Assembly: GCA_934670175.1 (NCBI GenBank)
Contig: CAKUOX010000098.1
Coordinates: forward strand, 1-6,552
Reading direction: 5' to 3'
Length of the DNA: 6,552 nt
Origin: an uncultured Clostridia bacterium
GTDB taxonomy: Bacteria > Bacillota > Clostridia > Christensenellales > Aristaeellaceae
The notes below the pieces were generated by a model, which was not told the origin of the DNA, made no database searches, and saw nothing but the letters and a program-made list of their open reading frames with translations. The translations under genes were made by a program, and so were the position numbers. This document shows positions 1-4,779 of the stretch, one piece after another; positions within the stretch are counted from its first letter, which is position 1; every line of letters starts with the position of its first letter.

Positions 1-13
1 GGCGCGACCAGCC

Positions 14-40
14 CGCGCTGGAATCCGAAGGATTCGCGCG
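14..40. repeat. bulged hairpin near window edge
   Basis: CGCGC (14-18) and GAATCC (21-26) pair with GGATTC (30-35) and GCGCG (36-40). This gives an 11-bp GC-rich stem with a two-base bulge (TG, 19-20) and a GAA loop. No T-tract follows on either strand, so it is not an obvious intrinsic terminator. It sits just beside a second hairpin (47-72). Function is unknown; it may belong to the 3' flank of the leftward mutarotase gene. Confidence 0.5.
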
Positions 41-46
41 GCGCTG

Positions 47-72
47 CCGAAACCCGCTTTGCGGGTCTTCGG
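47..72. repeat. GC-rich hairpin, possible terminator
   Basis: CCGAA-ACCCGC (47-57) pairs with GCGGGT-(C bulge)-TTCGG (61-72) around a TTT loop, an 11-bp stem. On the plus strand it is followed by TGCGTTTT (T-run 77-80). On the minus strand, downstream of the mutarotase gene ending at 207, it is followed by CAGCG with no T-run. It could terminate a transcript entering from the left, or form part of the repeat element that begins at 83. Confidence 0.4.
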
Positions 73-82
73 TGCGTTTTAT

Positions 83-144
83 GTATGCGCCCTCATTTGC
101 AGCCCGCATTTCCTTGCCTTGCGAGGTTTCTCAGCGTCTAGCAG
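83..144 (-). repeat. 62-bp interspersed repeat, copy 1
   Basis: This stretch matches 4649-4710 in the same orientation. The first 40 bp differ at only two positions. The rest differs by two further substitutions and a pair of compensating one-base indels. It contains TTTGCAGCCCG (96-106), which in copy 2 is the right arm of an 11-bp hairpin; the left arm is absent here. Read on the minus strand it begins 62 nt past the stop codon of the mutarotase gene. The left boundary is abrupt at GTATGCGCC, where the flanks become unrelated, so this looks like a half copy of the larger element at 4536-4710. Confidence 0.8.
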
Positions 145-206
145 TCTTTTTAAACGTATTAATTATCAAAATCGGAGCTTTGCAGGTCTGGACACGCCGG
201 CAATTC

Positions 207-1037
207 CTAGCTTTTCGACAGATGAATCGTATATACGGATTCATGCGTTTCGCCCGGCTGCGCCCAGCGCGCTTCGGACAAGTCGTGCGCGGCGCCGGGT
301 CTGGCCTGCCACGGTTCGATGCAGGAGGCGTTTTCCTGGGTGGTACAGATGGTGAGCGCGCTGAAGTCCGCGCCGCATTCCAGCCGCGCACGGTAGGCGG
401 GCTCCATGCAAATGAGTTCACAGTCGGCACTGCCGTTGAAGAATACGGTGTCGTGCTGATCCGCGAGGGAAAGCGCGCCGCTTTGGCGGCCATGCTCGGG
501 CATGCCCGCGTCGTCCGGGCGCAGGTAATTCCAGTATTCCTTCATGCCGAACGAAAAGATGGTCTTTTCGCGCTTCGGGGTCAAAAAGAAGGGATGGAAG
601 CCCGCAGCGAAGGGCAGCGGCCGCGCGCCGGTGTTTTTAACGCGCAGCGCGGTGCGCAGGCCGTCCTCTACGATCGCATATATCAGGGTCAGCTCGAAGT
701 CATAGGGATAATAGGCGCGCGTGATGGCGCAGGAGCGCAGGCAGATTTCGCATTCGTGCGGCGTCTGCCGCACCGTTTCAAAGGGCAGATCCTTCGCAAA
801 GCCGTGCATCGGCATGGTATAGCGCTGGCCTTCGAATTCAGCCTCGTTGCCTGCGGTTGCGCTCACGAATGGAAACAGCACCGGAATGCCGCCTGCCAGC
901 GTGTTGGAAAGCCCCAGCATGCCCTCGTTCATGCGTAGCACGTCCGTGCCGTCAATCCACAGATGCGCGACCGTGCCGCCAAAATCCGGCAGAATCTGCG
1001 CCTGAATATGGTCGTTTGAAATAGGAATGTGCTTCAT
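207..1037 (-). CDS. aldose 1-epimerase (mutarotase) family protein
   Basis: The 276-residue product matches the galactose mutarotase-like superfamily, which interconverts alpha and beta anomers of free or phosphorylated sugars in the cytoplasm. Visible family marks are GGIPVLFPF (residues 49-57), MHGFAKDLPFE (77-87) with the likely catalytic His78, AAGFHPFF (144-151) with His148, and CIEPWQARP (239-247) with Glu241 as the probable general base. There is no signal peptide, and the length is normal for the short YeaD/LacX-like branch. The sugar cannot be told from sequence. The start codon has only a weak upstream purine stretch (GCTGAGCG). The gene begins 35 bp after the stop of the AraC regulator on the same strand, so the two are probably cotranscribed and translation here may depend on that. 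Family is confident; substrate is unknown. Confidence 0.9.
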   Translation of the reverse strand: MKHIPISNDHIQAQILPDFGGTVAHLWIDGTDVLRMNEGMLGLSNTLAGGIPVLFPFVSATAGNEAEFEGQRYTMPMHGFAKDLPFETVRQTPHECEICLRSCAITRAYYPYDFELTLIYAIVEDGLRTALRVKNTGARPLPFAAGFHPFFLTPKREKTIFSFGMKEYWNYLRPDDAGMPEHGRQSGALSLADQHDTVFFNGSADCELICMEPAYRARLECGADFSALTICTTQENASCIEPWQARPGAAHDLSEARWAQPGETHESVYTIHLSKS

Positions 1038-1072
1038 ATATTTATTCGCTCAGCTTTCAAATATTTCCAGCT

Positions 1073-1999
1073 TTATTCTAGCACAGGCGTGCCGGCAGCG
1101 TCAAGGCGGGATTGCCGGCGGCGGTATTCGGCGGGCGTTTGTCCCAGGTGCTCGCGAAAGCTGCGGGTAAAATAGCTCTGATCCTGAAAGCCGCACAGGC
1201 TGCCGATCTCAGCCGCGGTCAGCGCCGTATCCGTCAGCATTTCCGCAGCCTTTTGAACGCGGTATTGCCGCAGATAGCGCATGGGCGGCGTGCCGAACAT
1301 GCTGCGGAAGCAGCGCACGCATTCACTTTCGCTGATGGCGGCGGAGGCGGCGATGTCGGCGGACGAAATGGGCTCGGCAAAGCTGGCATGGATGAAATCG
1401 ACCATCTGGCGGGCGCGCGCGGCGCGGCGAAGTTCACGCGCGGCGGGGCGCGCTTCATTCGATGGGCAGTGGGCGCACAGCAGCTCCATAAATCGAGAAA
1501 GCGCATCGCGCACGCGCAGCTCGTAGCCCGCAGGCTCATGCAGGCAGCAGTCCCACGCCGAGACCGCCGCAGACAGCGCCTCGCGCTGCCAGTCTACCTC
1601 CGGCGAGAGGGGCAGGAATTTGAGCGAAGCATTTTCCAGCACGGGCTTGACATAGCGCTGCCAGAAGATGCTGTCTATGCCCGCGCCCACCAGTCGGGGA
1701 TGGAACACGACGGTCTGCACGCGGCAGCCCTCCGAACCAATTTCCCACGCCCCGTGGAGCACGTTCGCATTCCAGAAAAAGCCCTCGCCGCAGTGCAGCG
1801 CGGTGCGCTCGCCGTCTGCCGAGATGGTCAGGCTGCCGCTGGCGATGATGGCGATCTCGAGCTCCTCGTGCCAGTGCAGGGGAATAAAAATCTCCGGCAT
1901 ATCCACGCAATAGCAGGCGATGGGAAACAGCGCGCTGCCGTGCTCGGCAAGCTCGCGGCGCTGGGAATTGATCTTGGCGTTGCAGGCGGAAATGGCCAT
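1073..1999 (-). CDS. AraC family regulator with cupin sensor domain
   Basis: The start chosen is the ATG at 1999, giving 308 residues. It has an AAAGGAG ribosome binding site (2008-2014) at eight bases. An upstream ATG at 2032 would add 11 residues but has no such site. The N-terminal part holds a cupin-like ligand-sensing fold with LHWHEELE (41-48), followed by a GEGFFWN turn. The C-terminal part (about 196-293) is a two-helix-turn-helix AraC domain ending in GFQDQSYFTRSFREHLGQTPAEYR (from 270), the standard signature of the second HTH. The first HTH contains ESECVRCFRSMFG. Such proteins bind a small molecule, often a sugar, and regulate adjacent genes. Its cotranscription with a mutarotase supports a carbohydrate role, but the effector is not known. 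It resembles the AraC protein at 2458-3366. Confidence 0.9.
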   Translation of the reverse strand: MAISACNAKINSQRRELAEHGSALFPIACYCVDMPEIFIPLHWHEELEIAIIASGSLTISADGERTALHCGEGFFWNANVLHGAWEIGSEGCRVQTVVFHPRLVGAGIDSIFWQRYVKPVLENASLKFLPLSPEVDWQREALSAAVSAWDCCLHEPAGYELRVRDALSRFMELLCAHCPSNEARPAARELRRAARARQMVDFIHASFAEPISSADIAASAAISESECVRCFRSMFGTPPMRYLRQYRVQKAAEMLTDTALTAAEIGSLCGFQDQSYFTRSFREHLGQTPAEYRRRQSRLDAAGTPVLE

Positions 2000-2007
2000 G
2001 GCGGTCG

Positions 2008-2014
2008 CTCCTTT
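2008..2014 (-). promoter_or_regulatory. ribosome binding site deciding the AraC start
   Basis: AAAGGAG on the minus strand lies eight bases before the ATG at 1999. It favours that codon over the in-frame ATG at 2032, which has no comparable site. Confidence 0.8.
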
Positions 2015-2047
2015 CAGGCTTGATATTTCCATAAAAATGACTGGATT

Positions 2048-2053
2048 TTTATA
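2048..2053 (-). promoter_or_regulatory. possible -10 of the leftward AraC-mutarotase unit
   Basis: TATAAA on the minus strand lies about 50 bp upstream of the ATG at 1999. No good -35 hexamer is found at 16-18 bp, so a regulator may be needed. If real, this promoter overlaps the rightward one at 2072-2080. Confidence 0.3.
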
Positions 2054-2071
2054 TCGCTCCCGCGCGCATAA

Positions 2072-2080
2072 TGCTATAAT
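2072..2080 (+). promoter_or_regulatory. extended -10 promoter for the HPr-like/AraC unit
   Basis: TGCTATAAT is a perfect extended -10 (TGnTATAAT), 59 bp upstream of the ATG at 2140. The -35 region (about 2052-2057, TATCGC) is poor, as often tolerated with an extended -10 or at activator-dependent promoters. A possible leader hairpin, GGCGG (2091-2095) with CCGCC (2104-2108), follows. Confidence 0.6.
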
Positions 2081-2139
2081 TGCGACAGATGGCGGGTGAA
2101 ACGCCGCCGCGACAATACGCGCAGGGAGGCTGCTTTTCG

Positions 2140-2379
2140 ATGGCCAGAGTCATGATGTTTTCGAACATGGATCGCTTTGCGGAGGTTATCGGGCGCTGCA
2201 GAGGCGACGTATACCTCAATTTGCCGGACAAGACGCGCTGCAACCTGAAGGAAAACCGCGAGGCGCTGCAATTGCTGCGGCTGCTGCGTCCGGCACAGGA
2301 TGGGCTGGACGTGGATCTGGCCGATCAGGCGGATTTTCCGCTCGTCGTTCGCTACATGATGGATTCGGCTCAAATATAA
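2140..2379 (+). CDS. small HPr-fold-like protein lacking active His
   Basis: The start chosen is the ATG at 2140, with AGGGAGG (2123-2129) ten bases upstream. An in-frame ATG at 2080 lies inside the predicted -10 and is unlikely. The product has 79 residues. Its order of predicted elements fits the beta-alpha-beta-beta-alpha-beta-alpha HPr fold: ARVMMF strand, NMDRFAEVIGRC helix, DVYLNLPD and CNLKEN strands, EALQLLRLLR helix, GLDVDLAD strand, DFPLVVRYMMDSA helix. HPr normally carries the phosphorylated histidine at the start of the first helix. Here that place reads FSNMDR with no histidine, so PTS phosphotransfer is not expected. It lies 78 bp before an AraC regulator on the same strand. The fold call rests on pattern and length alone; the gene itself is more certain than its family. 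Confidence 0.65.
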   Translation: MARVMMFSNMDRFAEVIGRCRGDVYLNLPDKTRCNLKENREALQLLRLLRPAQDGLDVDLADQADFPLVVRYMMDSAQI

Positions 2380-2381
2380 TT

Positions 2382-2403
2382 GTAGGCCGGAAACATGGCC
2401 TGC
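2382..2403 (+). other. hairpin between HPr-like gene and AraC gene
   Basis: GTAGGCC (2382-2388) pairs with GGCCTGC (2397-2403), seven pairs including one T-G wobble, around an eight-base loop. No T-run follows, so it is not a standard terminator. It begins three bases after the upstream stop codon and could act in mRNA processing or attenuation. Confidence 0.4.
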
Positions 2404-2457
2404 GGCTAGCACATAAGCGGCATAAACTATAACAAAAACGACTGAGGATGAAAATTA

Positions 2458-3366
2458 ATGATAAGCAGAGATCAGACCGTATTGACGCTGGATAACCAGG
2501 GACGCGAATTGCGGACGGGTCTGTCCGCGCGCTTTGATCTGGCGGCCAACGTGGGGGATATACAGGCCTATGTGGGCGGCGGTGTGCCGCTGCACTGGCA
2601 CAGCCAGGCGGAGCTGTTCTGGCTGGTTTCCGGGCTGGTGGAGCTGCGCGTGAACGGTGAGCTGCGGCGCATGGAGGCGGGCAGCGGCTGCTTTATCAAC
2701 TCCGGCGCGATGCACGCCTTCAATGCCGCCGTCGCCGCGCCGTGCCGCTATCGCTCGGTTGTGTTCGATCCGGCAGTTGTCGGCGGCATGCCGGGCAGCG
2801 TGTTTGATGTGAAGTGTATGCGGCCGCTGCTGGAAAAGGGCGCGCCGATGATCGAGATTCCGGCGGGCGAGGCCGCAGCGCGCTTTGGGCGCTGTGTGGA
2901 CGCGGTGTTCGAGGCCTGCCAGAGCGAGCGCCCGGGCTATGAATTCGAGGTGCGGGCGGCGCTTTCCGAAATGCTGCTGGAGCTCTGGCGGCGCGATGGC
3001 GGGGCGCTGCCGCTGCGGCCTGCGGGCGTACAGGAGGAGCGGATCAAGCGCATGCTGAACTGGATCGGCGAAAATCTGGACGGGGATATTCAGCTGGAGC
3101 GCATTGCGGCGGCGGGCAACGTGTGTCCGCGCGTGTGCCAGCGGCTGTTTCAGAAGTATCTCAGGTGCAGGCCGGGCGAATATGTGCAGCGCGCGCGCAT
3201 TCTTCGGGCGGCGGAGGCGATCGCCGCAACGGACGACCCGATCTCCGAAATTGCCACGGCCAACGGCTTTTCCAGCCCGAGCTACTTTACCAAGCAGTTT
3301 CGGCGTTACCTGGGCAGCGCGCCCCGAGAATACCGGCAGGCGCAGCGCGCGGAGCTGAGCGCCTGA
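2458..3366 (+). CDS. AraC family regulator with cupin sensor domain (second copy)
   Basis: The 302-residue product has the same layout as the divergent AraC protein. A cupin-like N-terminal domain carries PLHWHSQAELFWLVSG (44-59). A C-terminal double HTH runs from about residue 196, ending in GFSSPSYFTKQFRRYLGSAPREYR (from 270). The metal/ligand-type HWH motif, the VVFDP strand and the spacing to the HTH agree between the two, so they are probably paralogues. The first HTH recognition segment reads NVCPRVCQRLFQKYL, with two cysteines where serine or small residues are more common. The start ATG at 2458 follows GAGG (2444-2447) at ten bases. It is probably cotranscribed with the HPr-like gene. 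The targets and ligand cannot be deduced; the divergent region 2000-2139 is a likely binding region. Confidence 0.9.
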   Translation: MISRDQTVLTLDNQGRELRTGLSARFDLAANVGDIQAYVGGGVPLHWHSQAELFWLVSGLVELRVNGELRRMEAGSGCFINSGAMHAFNAAVAAPCRYRSVVFDPAVVGGMPGSVFDVKCMRPLLEKGAPMIEIPAGEAAARFGRCVDAVFEACQSERPGYEFEVRAALSEMLLELWRRDGGALPLRPAGVQEERIKRMLNWIGENLDGDIQLERIAAAGNVCPRVCQRLFQKYLRCRPGEYVQRARILRAAEAIAATDDPISEIATANGFSSPSYFTKQFRRYLGSAPREYRQAQRAELSA

Positions 3367-3379
3367 GGATTAAGTTTTT
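3337..3379 (+). terminator. possible terminator overlapping the AraC stop codon
   Basis: CAGGCGC (3337-3343) pairs perfectly with GCGCCTG (3359-3365), spanning the end of the gene and its TGA. A T5 run (3375-3379) comes nine bases after the stem. That gap is longer than in a typical intrinsic terminator, so efficiency is doubtful. No better candidate lies before the next promoter. Confidence 0.35.
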
Positions 3380-3388
3380 GCGCGGCGC

Positions 3389-3417
3389 TTGACAGCGGAC
3401 GCGGCGCGGCGTATAGT
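3389..3417 (+). promoter_or_regulatory. sigma-A type promoter of the FMN riboswitch-ribU unit
   Basis: A perfect -35 TTGACA (3389-3394) is separated by 17 bp from a near-perfect -10 TATAGT (3412-3417). Transcription would start around 3424, just before the first paired strand of the riboswitch at 3433. The strength of the core promoter suggests constitutive initiation, with control exerted by the riboswitch. Confidence 0.9.
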
Positions 3418-3432
3418 GTTACGCGAAGCAGG

Positions 3433-3612
3433 GTCTTCAGGGCAGGGTGAAATTCCCGACCGGCGGTATAGCAAGCGATGATCGAAGGCGGCGGCAGGCA
3501 TTGTGCGCCTGTTCACAGGATCGATCAGCGATTACTGAGTCCGCGAGCGGCGTAAACCGCATGAATCGGTGCGATCCCGATACCGACCGTTAAAGTCCGG
3601 ATGAAAGAAGGC
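3433..3612 (+). promoter_or_regulatory. FMN riboswitch (RFN element)
   Basis: The conserved RFN blocks are present in order: TCTTCAGGGCAGGGTGAAAT and TCCCGACCGGCGGT (3434-3467), a long variable arm (about 3470-3535), then ACTGAGTCCGCGAGC (3534-3548). Two short hairpins follow: GCGG (3547-3550) with CCGC (3557-3560), and ATCGG with CCGAT (3564-3580). The terminal block has ACCGAC and AAAGTCCGGATGAAAGAAG (3583-3610). The closing P1 stem pairs GTCTTC (3433-3438) with GAAGGC (3607-3612). Known RFN elements bind flavin mononucleotide and shut off riboflavin synthesis or uptake genes. Here the downstream gene is ribU, consistent with feedback on riboflavin import. Confidence 0.97.
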
Positions 3613-3630
3613 GCGGTTTACCGCTGTTTT
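3613..3630 (+). terminator. candidate riboswitch-controlled terminator hairpin
   Basis: GCGG-TTTA-CCGC (3613-3624) is followed by TGTTTTT. The stem is only 4 bp but all G-C, and it starts right after the P1 stem. The same segment 3613-3621 (GCGGTTTAC) is perfectly complementary over nine bases to GTAAACCGC (3552-3560) inside the aptamer. An antiterminator could therefore form when FMN is absent. This is inferred from complementarity only. Confidence 0.5.
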
Positions 3631-3643
3631 TGGATCCATTTTT

Positions 3644-3676
3644 AATGCCCCGAGCCATGTTGGTTCGGGGCATTTT
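3644..3676 (+). terminator. strong intrinsic terminator downstream of the FMN aptamer
   Basis: AATGCCCCGAGCC (3644-3656) pairs with GGTTCGGGGCATT (3662-3674), 13 pairs with one G-T wobble and a five-base loop, followed by a short T-run ending at 3676. It is the most stable hairpin between the aptamer and ribU and could be the main regulated terminator. Part of the aptamer's 5' end (TTCAGGGCA, 3436-3444) can pair imperfectly with its left arm (3646-3654), a possible but weaker antiterminator. Confidence 0.75.
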
Positions 3677-3838
3677 GCTGAAAATGCGGAATCGGCAAAG
3701 CCGAGGCTTTGCGGCTCGGCAGGCTTCAATGGCAGCCGGCGGAGATCTCTTGAATCTCTCCGGTACGCCAGGGAAGCATGCCGATGCTGCTCAGGATCCT
3801 TGCGGTGTGCGCCATGAGAAAGGAAAGGCGAGAAATTC
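3677..3838 (+). other. structured ribU leader downstream of the riboswitch
   Basis: This is 162 nt of untranslated leader. GCAAAGCC (3695-3702) pairs perfectly with GGCTTTGC (3705-3712), leaving only a two-base loop. GCCGAG (3700-3705) can instead pair with CTCGGC (3715-3720), so the two hairpins exclude each other. Further stems are possible at 3739-3762 (CGGAGA/TCTCCG) and 3775-3788 (AGCAT/ATGCT). The ribU ribosome binding site AAGGAAAGG (3820-3828) closes the region. No convincing leader peptide or second known riboswitch class is seen. Confidence 0.5.
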
Positions 3839-4501
3839 ATGGCAAACGACAAAACTCGAAGGCTGACCATGGCCGCGATGTTTGCGGCACTGGCGTACAT
3901 GGTGATGCTGGTGGGGCGCATTCCCATCACCAGCGTGGATTTTCTGAAATACGATCCAAAGGACGTGATACTGGTCATCTCCGGCTTTGTGCTGGGGCCG
4001 ATGCCGTGCCTGGCGATCACAACGGTGGTAGCATTGATTGAAATGCTGACCGTGAGCAGCACGGGGCCGATCGGCCTGCTGATGAACGTTCTGTCCAGCG
4101 CGGCCTTTGCCTGCCCCGCGGCGGCCATCTACCGGCGGCGGCACGACCTGCGCGGCGCGCTGATCGGACTGGGCGCGGGTGTGGTCTGCATGACGGGCGT
4201 GATGCTGCTGTGGAATTATTTTGTCACGCCGCTGTATATGGGCTATCCGCGCGCGGCCGTAGCGGCAATGCTGCCGACGGTGTTTTTGCCGTTCAATCTG
4301 GTGAAGGCGCTGATCAACGCCGCGCTCACAGTGTTGATCTACAAGCCGGTATCGCGCGCGCTGAAGGCCGCGGGACTGATGCCGCATTCGAACGCAGTCT
4401 CCGCGCCGCCGCGCAAGTGTGCAGCAGGCACGGCAATCATCGCGGCGCTGGTGCTGATCAGCTGCGTGTTTGCGGTGCTGATTATGAGGGGAATATTGTG
4501 A
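3839..4501 (+). CDS. ribU: riboflavin ECF transporter substrate-binding subunit
   Basis: RibU is the membrane S component that binds riboflavin and works with the shared EcfT-EcfA-EcfA' energising module, which is not encoded here. The 220-residue product is very hydrophobic, with about six membrane helices (roughly 10-28, 42-62, 63-72/76-97, 106-126, 146-170). Family motifs are FLKYDPKDV (35-43), GPIGLLMN (76-83), NYFVTPLYMG (126-135) and PFNLVKALIN (151-160). It appears to carry an extra C-terminal hydrophobic helix (about 198-217) after a hydrophilic linker, making it somewhat longer than typical RibU. The start has AAGGAAAGG ten bases upstream. The FMN riboswitch in its leader independently supports the substrate. 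The gene is probably monocistronic, since dense hairpins and a terminator follow. Confidence 0.95.
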   Translation: MANDKTRRLTMAAMFAALAYMVMLVGRIPITSVDFLKYDPKDVILVISGFVLGPMPCLAITTVVALIEMLTVSSTGPIGLLMNVLSSAAFACPAAAIYRRRHDLRGALIGLGAGVVCMTGVMLLWNYFVTPLYMGYPRAAVAAMLPTVFLPFNLVKALINAALTVLIYKPVSRALKAAGLMPHSNAVSAPPRKCAAGTAIIAALVLISCVFAVLIMRGIL

Positions 4502-4507
4502 TGGGGA

Positions 4508-4535
4508 AAGCCTCGCACCCTTCTGGCGCGAGGCT
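4508..4535. repeat. 28-bp palindromic repeat, copy A
   Basis: AAGCCTCGC and GCGAGGCT flank an 11-base centre. The sequence equals 4735-4762 at 27 of 28 positions, in the same orientation. It lies six bases after the ribU stop codon. Unlike copy B it is followed by CAGAC rather than a T-run, so it is a hairpin without terminator character. The two copies bracket the inverted-repeat element at 4536-4734. Confidence 0.8.
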
Positions 4536-4583
4536 CAGACCGCTGACAAACCCTGCAAACGCAGAAATTTCCTGAACGACTTC

Positions 4584-4615
4584 TGACGAAGTTGAAATTT
4601 CAGCTTACTTCGTCA
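4584..4615. repeat. 9-bp perfect hairpin within the intergenic element
   Basis: TGACGAAGT pairs with ACTTCGTCA. The intervening 14 bases start with a ten-base palindrome, TGAAATTTCA (4593-4602). GAAATTTC also occurs at 4564-4571. Confidence 0.7.
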
Positions 4616-4618
4616 ACA

Positions 4619-4672
4619 CGGGCTGCAAAATCGGTTACATACGTTGAAGTATGCGCCCTCATTTGCAGCCCG
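4619..4672. repeat. long compound hairpin within the intergenic element
   Basis: CGGGCTGCAAA (4619-4629) pairs perfectly with TTTGCAGCCCG (4662-4672). Inside, CATAC (4638-4642) pairs with GTATG (4649-4653) around a GTTGAA loop. Between the two stems is an eight-by-eight internal loop, TGAGGGCG opposite TAACCGAT on the minus strand. A two-stem design with a symmetric purine-rich internal loop is typical of a structured RNA or of a DNA element recognised as a folded hairpin. Confidence 0.75.
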
Positions 4673-4710
4673 CGTTTCCTTGTCTTGCAGGTTTTTTCAG
4701 TGTCTGGCAG
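4649..4710 (-). repeat. 62-bp interspersed repeat, copy 2
   Basis: This is the counterpart of 83-144, same orientation, with four substitutions and two compensating single-base indels. On the minus strand it starts 69 nt past the malic enzyme stop codon, nearly the same distance and orientation as copy 1 has to the mutarotase stop (62 nt). Confidence 0.8.
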
Positions 4711-4734
4711 GATGTTGACTTTGTCAATATCCTG
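4708..4734. repeat. 12-bp hairpin next to the terminator
   Basis: CAGGAT (4708-4713) pairs with ATCCTG (4729-4734) and TTGAC (4715-4719) with GTCAA (4723-4727), with a G-T wobble between and a TTT loop. It directly abuts the palindromic terminator at 4735. Confidence 0.7.
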
Positions 4735-4766
4735 AAGCCTCGCACCTTTCTGGCGCGAGGCTTTTT
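4735..4766 (+). terminator. intrinsic terminator for ribU (28-bp palindrome copy B)
   Basis: AAGCCTCGC (4735-4743) pairs with GCGAGGCTT (4755-4763) and is followed by a T-run to 4766. On the plus strand this is a standard terminator, about 235 nt after the ribU stop. On the minus strand the stem is followed by CAGGA with no T-run, so it is a poor terminator for the malic enzyme gene. Confidence 0.8.
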
Positions 4767-4779
4767 CAGCAAGCTATTT

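Larger units (their letters stand above)
4536..4706. mobile_element. candidate MITE-like or modular palindromic element
   Basis: The ends form an imperfect inverted repeat. The left arm (4536-4558) begins CAGAC and ends CCTGCAA. The right arm (4685-4706) is its complement with a one-base gap and a few mismatches. Inside are two large hairpins: TGACGAAGT (4584-4592) with ACTTCGTCA (4607-4615), and CGGGCTGCAAA (4619-4629) with TTTGCAGCCCG (4662-4672). No coding sequence and no clear target-site duplication are seen. The half of this element from 4649 onward recurs at 83-144, which shows it is a repeated unit. Mobility is an inference; a structured 3'-UTR RNA repeat is equally possible. Confidence 0.5.

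Noticed and set aside
72..938. 288-codon open frame on the plus strand
   Set aside because: It lies antisense to the mutarotase gene, has no family motifs and no ribosome binding site, and results from GC-rich codon bias on the other strand.
1112..2023. 303-codon open frame on the plus strand
   Set aside because: It is antisense to the AraC gene; the composition is Ala/Arg/Gly-rich low-information sequence with no domain.
3778..4041. 87-codon frame overlapping the ribU start
   Set aside because: It is out of frame with ribU and loses sense-like composition within ribU; a leader peptide role is not supported.
3532..4387. Two 198-codon minus-strand frames across the riboswitch and ribU
   Set aside because: They overlap the FMN aptamer and ribU on the opposite strand, and have no motifs or ribosome binding sites.
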